Shown: positions 24,059 through 31,501 of the stretch, in pieces
How positions within the stretch are numbered: the first letter of the stretch is position 1
Layout of the letters: each line of letters starts with the position of its first letter
Assembly: GCA_000824785.1 (NCBI GenBank)
Contig: CCNB01000018.1
Coordinates: forward strand, 1 to 33,598
Length of the DNA stretch: 33,598 bases
Source of the DNA: Mesorhizobium plurifarium
GTDB lineage: Bacteria > Pseudomonadota > Alphaproteobacteria > Rhizobiales > Rhizobiaceae
Direction of reading: 5' to 3'
Program-made: the position numbers and the translations under genes
Notes under the pieces: generated by a model
Database searches by the model: none
Seen by the model: the letters and a program-made list of their open reading frames with translations, nothing else
Told to the model about the DNA's origin: nothing

Positions 24059-24577
24059 TCATTTCTTCGGCAGCAATTTGATGCCGGGCGCCGGAGTTTC
24101 CAAGGCGTCCTCGCCCTGGCCGGCCGCCGGGATCTCAATCCAGCGATCGGTCGCGTCGCCGCATTCCTGCACCACCGGGAAATAGAGCATCTGGCCGGCC
24201 GGCAGATCGGCCGCCAGCGAGGCGCGGAACACGAACTCGTCATAGAACTCGTCAGGCAAATTGCCGCCGCTCCAATCCACTTCCTTGACGCCGGTGGTCA
24301 GCGTTTCGCCATAGAGCTGGTAGGATTTCTCGTACTTGCCCTTCTTGGTCTGCAGCGTCCAGCCGGGCTTGGGTATCGGCTTCACTGAAATCACGCCTTC
24401 AGGAATCTGCACGCGCACCGCGGTCGTCGCCTTGCCCTCGCAGCCATGCGGCACGCGAAAGACCGCCTTGTAGGTCGAGCCGACAGCCGCTTCCTGCGTT
24501 TCGAGCGTGATGTGGGCGAGCGCGGCATTGGTCCCGAACGCGCAAAGCACGCCCGCCGCCAAAAGATATTTCTTCAT
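24059..24577 (-). CDS. YcnI-type periplasmic copper-binding protein (DUF1775)
   Basis: A 172-residue exported protein. The signal peptide MKKYLLAAGVLCAFGTNAAL ends ALA before His22, so the mature protein opens HITLETQEA, the family hallmark; this His with a nearby Glu and a Trp binds Cu(II) in Bacillus YcnI. KPGWTLQT and VDWSGGNLPDEFYDEF are conserved DUF1775 segments. Unlike Bacillus YcnI it has no C-terminal membrane helix and ends in KLLPKK, so it is probably soluble. It lies between PCuAC and CopC-CopD genes and probably passes copper between them. Confidence 0.92.
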   Translation of the reverse strand: MKKYLLAAGVLCAFGTNAALAHITLETQEAAVGSTYKAVFRVPHGCEGKATTAVRVQIPEGVISVKPIPKPGWTLQTKKGKYEKSYQLYGETLTTGVKEVDWSGGNLPDEFYDEFVFRASLAADLPAGQMLYFPVVQECGDATDRWIEIPAAGQGEDALETPAPGIKLLPKK

Positions 24578-24607
24578 GAATTGTCCCTCTGATTTCGAAC
24601 AGGCGGA

Positions 24608-25162
24608 TTACTCGGCGTGGTCCATGTCCATATCGCCACTGCCCGTCTCGCCCATGCCTTCGACGACAAACTCGACCTTGACGCTGCCGGCCTTCTCGAA
24701 GGTCACCGTCGCCGGGAACTTCTCGCCCTGCTTCGGCTGTCGCTTCAGGCCGACGAACATCAGGTGATAGGCACCGGGCTTCAGCGCGACCTTGCCGCCG
24801 GCCGGGATCTCCAGCCCACCCTCGACCGGCCGCATGGTCATGACGCCGTCCTTGACGCCCATCTCATGCAGTTCGGCCTTGTCGGAGATGTCGGAGGAAA
24901 TCGACAGCAGCCGGTCGGGCGCGCTGCCCTTGTTGGTCACAGTGAAATAGCCGCCTGCCACCTTGGCGCCGGGCGGCGTCGCCCGCGACCAGGGGTGCTC
25001 GATCTCGAGATCGCCGACCTTGAACTCATGCGCGAGGGCGGCGGGAATGCAGGCGACGAGCAAAAGCAGGGTGAGCACGGCGAGGCCGACGCGATGCTGG
25101 AGGTGGAAGGGCGGCGCGCCGCGAAAGGCGAAGGCTTGCGCCATGGAAAGAAGATTGGACAT
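24608..25162 (-). CDS. PCuAC periplasmic copper chaperone (DUF461)
   Basis: A 184-residue exported protein that binds Cu(I) and, in relatives, delivers it to the CuA or CuB site of cytochrome oxidase. After a long N-terminus (HTM LAVLTLLLLVACIPAALA at about 27-44), the mature part starts HEFKVGDLEIEHPWSRATPPG. The copper motif is seen as His99 and Met101 (LHEMG), Met110, and His133/Met135 (AYHLMF). The C-terminus is Met/Asp/His-rich (GDMDMDHAE). The start at MSNLLSMAQ (25160-25162) has GGAG eight bases upstream; a longer frame to 25462 runs through the preceding gene. It is the second gene of the copper operon. Confidence 0.92.
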   Translation of the reverse strand: MSNLLSMAQAFAFRGAPPFHLQHRVGLAVLTLLLLVACIPAALAHEFKVGDLEIEHPWSRATPPGAKVAGGYFTVTNKGSAPDRLLSISSDISDKAELHEMGVKDGVMTMRPVEGGLEIPAGGKVALKPGAYHLMFVGLKRQPKQGEKFPATVTFEKAGSVKVEFVVEGMGETGSGDMDMDHAE

Positions 25163-25250
25163 GGTTGCTCCATGAATATGAGGATCGCGCCGCTTTGCGG
25201 CCGCGACAGTCTGATCTTTGGATGAATAGTCTCGCGGAAGGTTCCGCGGA

Positions 25251-25625
25251 TCAGACCATTGCCGGCGGCGCGCGCGGATTGGCCGGAGAGCGATCACGGG
25301 CGAAGTCGAGATGCTGGAAGGCCGGGACCACAAAAGCGACGGTCTCGGACGCCGTCGCCCCATGAAGCGCACTCGCTTCCGGCGGCGGCAGATGCGCCGG
25401 CGAAACCATGCTGCAGCCGAGCGAGCAGCAGGCCGGCATGTGCTGCTGGTGGGGATCCCCACCGGGTAGTTTTACGGCCCCTTCATGCGTGCAGATGACG
25501 TTGCCGAAGGCGTCGAGCTGCGACGGCGCGCCAAAGGCGAAAGCGCCGAGAGAGGACTGAAGCAACAGAAGCAGCGCCGCGACGAACGCGGCCGGCATGC
25601 TCCATCGTTTCGGCCTTATATCCAA
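25251..25625 (-). CDS. Small exported Cys/His-rich protein at head of copper operon (DUF2946-like)
   Basis: I propose a TTG start at 25623-25625, because GAGAGAGG lies seven bases upstream and the resulting 124-residue product begins with a good signal peptide (basic DIRPKRWS, then PAAFVAALLLLLQSSLGAFA). The ATG at 25598 lacks a site, and the long frame to 25775 starts inside a palindromic repeat. The mature part has VICTHEG, then DPHQQHMPACCSLGCSM, a cluster of four Cys with His and Met that could bind copper. It resembles DUF2946-type proteins often next to PCuAC. Function unknown; probably the first gene of the operon. Confidence 0.65.
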   Translation of the reverse strand: MDIRPKRWSMPAAFVAALLLLLQSSLGAFAFGAPSQLDAFGNVICTHEGAVKLPGGDPHQQHMPACCSLGCSMVSPAHLPPPEASALHGATASETVAFVVPAFQHLDFARDRSPANPRAPPAMV

Positions 25626-25730
25626 CGCCAAGCCTCTCTCGGAAACTTGATCGACCCTAACATGGACGATGCGGCCGGAAAATCGGCAAAACCGCGCTGC
25701 GGCAACACGGCACGATGCGTCTGTTCTTGT

Positions 25731-25782
25731 GGGTCTGTTGAGATTCAGGTGATGCCGGCCTGACCTGAATCTCAACAGACCC
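25731..25782. repeat. 52-bp perfect palindrome, short form
   Basis: Perfect 20-bp arms at 25731-25750 and 25763-25782 (GGGTCTGTTGAGATTCAGGT and its complement) enclose GATGCCGGCCTG. It shares GAGATTCAGGT and GGCC with the long palindrome at 22250-22383. It lies between the GntR-type gene's stop and the copper operon and may also act as a transcription barrier. Confidence 0.85.
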
Positions 25783-26684
25783 TAGGCGGGCTGCGCCTGC
25801 CGTCCTTCGGGAATCGAGCTCAGCAGCGTCTGGCGCGCCGACTTCAAATGCTTGCGGCAGGCGGCGTCAACCTTGCCGGGATCGCGCGATTTCAACGCCG
25901 CGATATAGGCAAGATGCTCCTGCACGGCGACCTCGTTGCGCTGGCGCTCCTCGGCCTTGTTCCATTGGTAGTGGTAGTGGAAGATCATCGCGATCACATC
26001 GTAGAAGTCGACGATGAAGCGGTTGTGCGAGGCGCGGTGGATCAGCCGGTGGAAGCGCTCGTCGAGCTCGGAGAATTCGTTGAAGCGCGTGGCGATCTCG
26101 CTGGCGAGCTGGCGATGCTCGACCTCCAGCCGGTCGAGATCGGCCCACACCGCGCTATCCTCCGGCAGCGCGGCAAAAGCCGCCGCCGAGCGCAGCTCGA
26201 ACATCTCGCGGATTTCGGTCAGTTCCAGCGCGAAGGCGCGCGTGAAGCCCTTCAGCACCCAGTGGCTGTTGCGCCGCTTCTCGATCAGCCCGAAGCGCGA
26301 GAAGCGGATCAGGAACTCGCGCACGCTGGTGGTGCCGACGCCGATCTCGCGCGCCAGCTCCAGCTCGTTGATCTGCATGCCGGCCTCGGCGCCCTCAGCC
26401 AGCAGGCGCCGCATGAAGGAGCGCTCGATGATCTCGGCCAGCGAATCGGTTTCCTCCTCGGGGAAGAAATCCTCCGGCCGTGGCGCCCTGAGCACCGTCT
26501 TGCTGCGCTTGTTCCAGGCGATCAGCCCGGTTTCTTCCATGCGTGAAAGAATGCTGCGCACCGTGGTGCGGCTGACGCCGAGCAGCGTGCCGAGCTCCGG
26601 TTCCGAAGGCAGGCTCTTGGTTTCGTCGAGCAGCCGCAGACAGCGGTTGAAAGCGTCCTTGTAGACGTTGTTGCTCTTCGACAT
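25782..26684 (-). CDS. GntR/FCD-type regulator with two apparent winged-helix segments
   Basis: A 300-residue DNA-binding protein. Residues 24-66 form a GntR-like winged helix (LPSEPELGTLLGVSRTTVRSILSRMEETGLI). A second segment at about 82-145 looks like another GntR winged helix (INELELAREIGVGTTSVREFLIRFSRFGLIEKR). An FCD ligand domain follows (about 150-285), with typical residues in ELDERFHRLIHRASHNR, VQEHLAYIAAL and CRKHLKSA. Most FadR-type regulators have one HTH only. The ATG at 26682-26684 has a GGGGGA upstream. It is divergent from the UxaA-type dehydratase and probably controls the sugar-acid genes to its right. Confidence 0.88.
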   Translation of the reverse strand: MSKSNNVYKDAFNRCLRLLDETKSLPSEPELGTLLGVSRTTVRSILSRMEETGLIAWNKRSKTVLRAPRPEDFFPEEETDSLAEIIERSFMRRLLAEGAEAGMQINELELAREIGVGTTSVREFLIRFSRFGLIEKRRNSHWVLKGFTRAFALELTEIREMFELRSAAAFAALPEDSAVWADLDRLEVEHRQLASEIATRFNEFSELDERFHRLIHRASHNRFIVDFYDVIAMIFHYHYQWNKAEERQRNEVAVQEHLAYIAALKSRDPGKVDAACRKHLKSARQTLLSSIPEGRQAQPA

Positions 26685-26841
26685 GTCCCGTATCCCCCAA
26701 CGCTTGCGGCGGCTGGCCGGAAGCGCGATATGATCGGTCTCCTAGCGCAAGCCTCCGAAAAGCGGAACGTTTTTCGCCGGCTTGCCAAACGGGCAGGCTC
26801 GGGCATCTATAGGACGCGCGCCACCTGCAGCGAAAAAACAA

Positions 26842-26870
26842 TTGACGCAAAAATGTTTTTTCCCGATAAA
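26842..26870 (+). promoter_or_regulatory. Predicted promoter of the UxaA-type gene, with shared motif
   Basis: TTGACG (26842-26847), 17 bp, GATAAA (26865-26870). AAAAAACA (26833-26840) and TGTTTTTT (26854-26861) form an inverted repeat across it. TGTTTTTT-N3-GATAAA recurs at 28706-28722. Confidence 0.6.
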
Positions 26871-26938
26871 AGACATTACCTTTAAACGGGCGCAAGTCAA
26901 TCCGCCCGCATTCCCAGGATCACCCAGGACAGCCGCCC

Positions 26939-28444
26939 GTGACCGTTGCAAACACCATCCTTCTCTCCCCCTCCGATAATGTCGCCGTTGCCAATGGGCG
27001 CATCGAAATCGGCACGCCACTGCCGGGCGGCGCCGCCGCGACTGCCGTGATCGAGCCCGGCCACAAGGTGGCGATCAAGCCGATCGCCGCGGGCGAAGCG
27101 GTGGTGAAATACGCGCAGGCGATCGGCCGCGCCACGCAAGACATCGCGCCTGGCGAGCATGTTCACTCGCACAATCTGGTGTTCGAGAGCGGCCGTCTGC
27201 CGGTGGTGCCGCCGAGCGAGGCCGAGCACGCCACCGAGGCCGACCGCAAGCGCACCTTCATGGGCTACCGGCGCGCCGACGGCCGCGCCGGCACGCGCAA
27301 CTTCATCGGCATCATCGCCAGCGTCAATTGTTCGGCCACCGTCTGCCACGCCATCGCGGACGAGGCCAACCGCAGGATTCTGCCGAAATATCCCGGCATC
27401 GACGGCTTCGTGCCGATCGTCCACGGCCAGGGCTGCGGCATGAGCGGCACGGGTGACGGCATGATGGTTCTGCACCGCACGCTTGCGGGCTATGCGCGCC
27501 ATCCGAATTTCGGCGGCGTGATGATGGTCGGGCTGGGCTGCGAGGTCAACCAGCTCACCCTCTACGGCCAGAAGGGCGTCGCTGCCGGAAAACGCCATTT
27601 CAACATCCAGGAGGCCGGCGGCTCGCGCAAATCGGTCGAGAAGGCGATGGGCGTGCTCACCGAGATCGCCGAGGAAGTCGGCCACCTCAAGCGCGAGCCC
27701 ATCCCGGTCAGCGAGATCGTCGTCGGGCTGCAATGCGGCGGCTCGGACGGCATGTCCGGCATCACCGCCAACCCGGCATTGGGCGCCGCTGTCGACATCC
27801 TGGCCGGCGTCGGCGGCATCGGCATCCTGTCGGAGACGACCGAGATATACGGCGCCGAGCACCTGCTCGCCTATCGCGCCGCCTCGCCCGAGATCGCCGC
27901 CAAGCTCGACGGCTTCGTGAAATGGTGGGAGGACCACACCGCCAAGCACGGCGCCTCGATCGACAACAATCCCTCCCCCGGCAACAAGCGCGGCGGCCTG
28001 ACCACCATCCTCGAGAAATCGCTAGGCGCCGTCGCCAAGGGCGGCCAGACGCCACTCAACGGCGTCTTCGGCTATGCCGAGAAGGTAACCGGCAGCGGCC
28101 TGGTGTTCATGGACACGCCCGGCTACGACCCGGTCTCGGCCACCGGCCAGGTGGCCGGCGGCGCCAACGTCATCGTCTTCACCACCGGCCGCGGTTCCTG
28201 CTTCGGCTGCCGGCCGACGCCGTCGATCAAGGTCGCCACCAACTCGACCATGTATCACCAGATGGAAGAGGACATGGACGTAAATTGCGGCGTCATCGCC
28301 TCGGGCGAGAAGACGATTCCCGGCATGGGCCGCGAGATCTTCGAGCTGATCATCGAGACGGCGTCCGGCCGCAAGACCAAGAGCGAGGCGTTCGGCTACG
28401 GCGACAACGAATTCGTGCCCTGGCATCTCGGCGCGACGCTTTAA
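26939..28444 (+). CDS. UxaA/GarD-family sugar-acid dehydratase
   Basis: A 501-residue cytoplasmic enzyme of the altronate/galactarate dehydratase family, which converts sugar acids to 2-keto-3-deoxy acids. The N-terminal SAF-like domain (about 8-85) contains DNVAVANGRIEIGTPLP and GEHVHSHNL. The main domain has GYRRADGRAGTRNFIGIIASVNCSA, HGQGCGMSG, GLGCEVNQ, QCGGSDGMSGITANPALG and NPSPGNKRGG. Where E. coli UxaA and GarD have RGTPYG, this protein has RGSCFGC (Cys421, Cys424), so it may have a different substrate. The start is GTG at 26939-26941 with AGGA upstream. It is divergent from the GntR-type regulator. It could act on altronate, galactarate or another aldonate. Confidence 0.88.
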   Translation: MTVANTILLSPSDNVAVANGRIEIGTPLPGGAAATAVIEPGHKVAIKPIAAGEAVVKYAQAIGRATQDIAPGEHVHSHNLVFESGRLPVVPPSEAEHATEADRKRTFMGYRRADGRAGTRNFIGIIASVNCSATVCHAIADEANRRILPKYPGIDGFVPIVHGQGCGMSGTGDGMMVLHRTLAGYARHPNFGGVMMVGLGCEVNQLTLYGQKGVAAGKRHFNIQEAGGSRKSVEKAMGVLTEIAEEVGHLKREPIPVSEIVVGLQCGGSDGMSGITANPALGAAVDILAGVGGIGILSETTEIYGAEHLLAYRAASPEIAAKLDGFVKWWEDHTAKHGASIDNNPSPGNKRGGLTTILEKSLGAVAKGGQTPLNGVFGYAEKVTGSGLVFMDTPGYDPVSATGQVAGGANVIVFTTGRGSCFGCRPTPSIKVATNSTMYHQMEEDMDVNCGVIASGEKTIPGMGREIFELIIETASGRKTKSEAFGYGDNEFVPWHLGATL

Positions 28445-28517
28445 CCTCGGGCCATTATCCCGGCAGCAACGCTGCGGGCAGCAGGAAGTCTGCCTTCACG
28501 ATTGCGCGACCTTACGA

Positions 28518-28570
28518 TGGAATGAATATTCCATATTGACAGTAATGTGAAATTATCGTTCCATATCGAC
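28518..28570. promoter_or_regulatory. Operator-like cluster upstream of the CUT2 transporter
   Basis: TGGAAT-GAAT-ATTCCA (28518-28533) is a 6-bp inverted repeat that abuts a perfect -35 box TTGACA (28536-28541). TTCCATATTGAC (28529-28540) and TTCCATATCGAC (28559-28570) are near-identical direct repeats 30 bp (three turns) apart. No convincing -10 box follows, so an activator may be needed. Confidence 0.55.
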
Positions 28571-28687
28571 AAAGGAGGAACGGAAGCGCCCATGTGCCGC
28601 CAGGGAGGAGCTGGCGGAGCCGGACAAAGCTGATCCGGCATCACACAAACGGCACCAGACACCGCTTGCATCGGCCATGGCGATGCA

Positions 28688-28722
28688 TTATCAAAAAACG
28701 GTATCTGTTTTTTATTGATAAA
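28688..28722. promoter_or_regulatory. AT-rich palindrome with shared TGTTTTTT-N3-GATAAA motif
   Basis: TTATCAAAAAAC (28688-28699) is mirrored by GTTTTTTATTGATAA (28707-28721). TGTTTTTT-ATT-GATAAA (28706-28722) repeats the motif before the UxaA-type gene with the same spacing and strand. Probable operator of the GntR-type regulator; about 70 bp before the transporter's first gene. The remaining 28445-28517 and 28571-28687 show no gene. Confidence 0.55.
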
Positions 28723-28794
28723 GTTCTGTTTGGGCCGCGCCTATCCAGATGGAGCTTCCGAAACCTTCACCAGGCGACTTTAGGGAGGAACCTA

Positions 28795-29790
28795 ATGAAA
28801 TTCGTGACCAGCCTTCTCAACCGCCGTGCTTTCGTGGCCTTGGCCGCCGCGTCGATGCTCGCCGGCGCAATGCATTCCGCGCCCGCCTCGGCGGCCGACG
28901 TGACCATTCCGATCATCGTCAAGGACACCACCTCCTTCTACTGGCAGATCGTTCTGGCCGGCGCCCGCAAGGCGGGCAAGGACCTCGGCATCAACGTGCC
29001 GGAGCTCGGCGCCCAGGCCGAAACCGACGTCAACGGCCAGATCTCGATCCTCGAAAACGCCGTCGCCAGCAACCCGGCGGCCATCGTCATCTCGCCGACC
29101 GAGTTCAAGGCGCTCGGCAAGCCGATCGACGAGGCGGCCTCGAAGGTCAAGGTCATCGGCATCGACTCCGGCGCCGACTCCAAGGCCTTCACCTCCTTCC
29201 TCACCACAGACAACGTCCAGGGCGGCCGCGTCGCGGCTGACGGTCTCGCCGCCGCGATCGGCGCTGCCAATGGCGGCAAGGTCGAAGGCAAGGTCGCTCT
29301 GATCACCGCGCTTCCCGGCGCCGGTTCGCTGGAGCAGCGCAAGCAGGGCTTCATCGAACAGATCAAGGCCAAGTATCCGGGCCTCGAGCTGGTCGCCGAC
29401 AAATATGCCGACGGCCAGGCCACCACCGGCCTCAACATCGCGACCGACCTGATCACCGCCAACCCGGATCTCAAGGGCATCTTCGCCTCCAACCTGATCA
29501 TGGCGCAGGGCGTCGGCCAGGCGATCGCCGAGAACAATCTCGGTGGCAAGGTGGCGCTGATCGGCTTCGACAGCGACGAAAAGCTGATCAAGTTCCTCAA
29601 CGACGGCGTCATCTCCGGCCTCGTCGTCCAGGACCCGTACCGGATGGGCTATGACGGCATCAAGACCGCCTTGGCAGCCTCGAAGGGCGAGAAGGTCGAA
29701 GCCAATGTCGACACCGGCGCCAACCTCGTCACCAAGGACAACATGAAAGACCCGAAGATCGACGCGCTGCTCAACCCGAAGCTCAACTGA
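28795..29790 (+). CDS. Periplasmic sugar-binding protein of CUT2 (RbsB-like) ABC transporter
   Basis: A 331-residue exported protein of the ribose/xylose/galactose-type family. The N-terminus MKFVTSLLNRRAFVALAAAS has a twin-arginine-like NRRAFVA before the hydrophobic stretch, and cleavage is probable at ASA-ADVTIP (about residue 34). Family segments are IPIIVKDTTSFYWQIVLAGARKAGKDLG, AIVISPTEFKAL, VIGIDSGAD, GIFASNLIMAQGVGQAI and ALIGFDSDEKLIKFLNDGVISGLVVQDPYRMGYDG. The start has an excellent AGGGAGGAA seven bases upstream. It is followed by a hairpin, the ATPase and the permease. The ligand is probably a sugar, sugar acid or polyol broken down by the neighbouring dehydrogenase and dehydratase. 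Confidence 0.93.
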   Translation: MKFVTSLLNRRAFVALAAASMLAGAMHSAPASAADVTIPIIVKDTTSFYWQIVLAGARKAGKDLGINVPELGAQAETDVNGQISILENAVASNPAAIVISPTEFKALGKPIDEAASKVKVIGIDSGADSKAFTSFLTTDNVQGGRVAADGLAAAIGAANGGKVEGKVALITALPGAGSLEQRKQGFIEQIKAKYPGLELVADKYADGQATTGLNIATDLITANPDLKGIFASNLIMAQGVGQAIAENNLGGKVALIGFDSDEKLIKFLNDGVISGLVVQDPYRMGYDGIKTALAASKGEKVEANVDTGANLVTKDNMKDPKIDALLNPKLN

Positions 29791-29808
29791 GCAGGCGTCG
29801 TCACACTC

Positions 29809-29835
29809 GTTTCCGGGGCCTCGCGCCCCGGAAAC
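29809..29835 (+). promoter_or_regulatory. Intercistronic hairpin after the CUT2 binding-protein gene
   Basis: A perfect 11-bp stem, GTTTCCGGGGC (29809-29819) with GCCCCGGAAAC (29825-29835), has a 5-nt loop and no U tract. Likely protects the binding-protein mRNA or lets only part of transcription continue. The remaining 112 bp before the ATPase gene show no gene. Confidence 0.65.
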
Positions 29836-29947
29836 ATCCATCAGGCAATTTGGAAATCCGCCGGCCTGATCTAGCTTTTGACTCCAAGATGCGCGTCAGA
29901 TGCATCGCTGCATACCCAATGGTTGAGACCAATCTGGGAGGATTGTC

Positions 29948-31501
29948 ATGACGTCGACGGCGCAGGAACTGCACCCCGCCCCCACGCTGCCCCCGGGCAG
30001 GACGATCCTCGAGCTCAACGGCCTCGAAAAGCGCTATCCCGGCACGCATGCGCTGAAGCCGGTGCACCTCGCCTTCAAGGCGGGCGAGATCCACGCCATC
30101 GTCGGCGAGAACGGCGCCGGCAAGTCGACCCTCATCAAACTGCTCACCGGCGTCATGCCGCGCACCTCGGGCGAGGTCATCTGGGAAGGCAAGCCAACGG
30201 CTCTGGCGACCCCGCACGAAGCGATGGCGCTCGGCATCAACGCCGTCCACCAGGAGGTGGTGCTGTGCCGCCACCTCACCGTCGCCGCCAACATGTTCCT
30301 CGGCGAGGAGGAGTCCCGCTTCGGCCTCCTGCAGCAGCGCGCCATGGTCAAGGACGCGCAGAAGATCATCGACGGGCTGGGCTTCGATCTGCCGGCGCAT
30401 GTCGTGCTCGGCGACCTCACCATCGGCCAGCAGCAGCTGATCGCCGCAGCCAGAGCCACCGTGCGCGGCACGAAGTTCCTGATCTTCGACGAACCGACCG
30501 CCTACCTCACCCGCAAGGAGGCCGACCAGCTTTTCAAGCTGATCCGCAGGCTGAAGGGCGAAGGCGTCACCATCATCTACATCAGCCATCGCATGGAGGA
30601 GGTGTTCGAGCTTGCCGACCGCGTCTCCGTGCTGCGCGACGGCACTTTGGTCGGCACCCGAGACATCGCCGAGACCGACGAGGCCGAACTGGTCAAGCTG
30701 ATGATCAACCGCTCGATTGAGCAGATCTACCACAAGGAGCATTTCACCCCCGGCGCGACGATCGTCGAGACGAAGAACCTCTCCGGCAAAGGCTTCGAGA
30801 ATGTCTCCGTGACCGTCCGCGCCGGCGAGATCGTCGGTCTCTACGGCCTGATCGGCGCCGGCCGCAGCGAGTTCGTCACCACGCTCTACGGCCGCCACAG
30901 GAAATCGGCCGGCCAGATCCTGTGGGAGGGCAAGGATGTCCAGGTCAATTCCGAGCACGACGCGATAAGGCTCGGCATGGCGCTGGCCCCAGAAAGCCGC
31001 CGCGACCAGGGCCTGTGCCTCAATTTGTCGGTCGGCATGAACCTCAACCTGCCGATCTACAAGCGCATTTCCAGCAACGCGCTGATCTCGGGCGCCAAGG
31101 AAAAAGCTGAGGCCGACCGCCAGATCGCCGACCTGCGCATCAAGACGCCGACGCGCAGCGCGCTCGCCTCCAGCCTCTCGGGCGGCAACCAGCAGAAGAT
31201 CGTCATCGGCAAATGGCTGGCGCATGGCGCCAAGCTGTTCATCTTCGACGAGCCGACGGTAGGCGTCGATGTCGGCACCAAGGCGGAGATCTACCGCCTG
31301 TTCTCGACGCTGCTGTCCAAGGGCGCCGGCATCATCCTGATCTCATCCTATCTGCCGGAAGTCTACGAGCTTGCCGACACGCTGCATGTGTTCCGGCGCG
31401 GCAAGCTGGTCGCCACGCATGGTTTCCGCACCGCGAGCCACGAGGACATTCTGGGACAGGCACTGGCCGAGAAACAAGAAAAGTCGGGAGGACAAAAATG
31501 A
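29948..31501 (+). CDS. CUT2 sugar ABC transporter ATPase (RbsA/XylG-like)
   Basis: A 517-residue double-domain ATPase. The first half has a full Walker A GENGAGKST (53-61), signature-like TIGQQQLIAAARA and Walker B FLIFDEPTAYLT, with Asp-Glu intact. The second half has a degenerate Walker A GLIGAGRSEF (Arg for Lys) but a full signature LSGGNQQKIVIGKWL and LFIFDEPTVGVDVG. This asymmetric pattern is normal for RbsA-type proteins. The start at 29948 has GGGAGGA four bases upstream. Its stop overlaps the permease start as ATGA, so they are translationally coupled. Confidence 0.95.
   Translation: MTSTAQELHPAPTLPPGRTILELNGLEKRYPGTHALKPVHLAFKAGEIHAIVGENGAGKSTLIKLLTGVMPRTSGEVIWEGKPTALATPHEAMALGINAVHQEVVLCRHLTVAANMFLGEEESRFGLLQQRAMVKDAQKIIDGLGFDLPAHVVLGDLTIGQQQLIAAARATVRGTKFLIFDEPTAYLTRKEADQLFKLIRRLKGEGVTIIYISHRMEEVFELADRVSVLRDGTLVGTRDIAETDEAELVKLMINRSIEQIYHKEHFTPGATIVETKNLSGKGFENVSVTVRAGEIVGLYGLIGAGRSEFVTTLYGRHRKSAGQILWEGKDVQVNSEHDAIRLGMALAPESRRDQGLCLNLSVGMNLNLPIYKRISSNALISGAKEKAEADRQIADLRIKTPTRSALASSLSGGNQQKIVIGKWLAHGAKLFIFDEPTVGVDVGTKAEIYRLFSTLLSKGAGIILISSYLPEVYELADTLHVFRRGKLVATHGFRTASHEDILGQALAEKQEKSGGQK

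Noticed and set aside
25626..25775. Long N-terminal form of the first copper-operon protein
   Set aside because: The only upstream ATG lies in the perfect palindrome at 25731-25782, the added residues look non-coding, and they would hide the signal peptide.
28592..28633. 13-residue leader peptide (MCRQGGAGGAGQS) after AAAGGAGG
   Set aside because: The ribosome binding site is 13 bases from the ATG, too far, and the peptide has no codon pattern suggesting attenuation.
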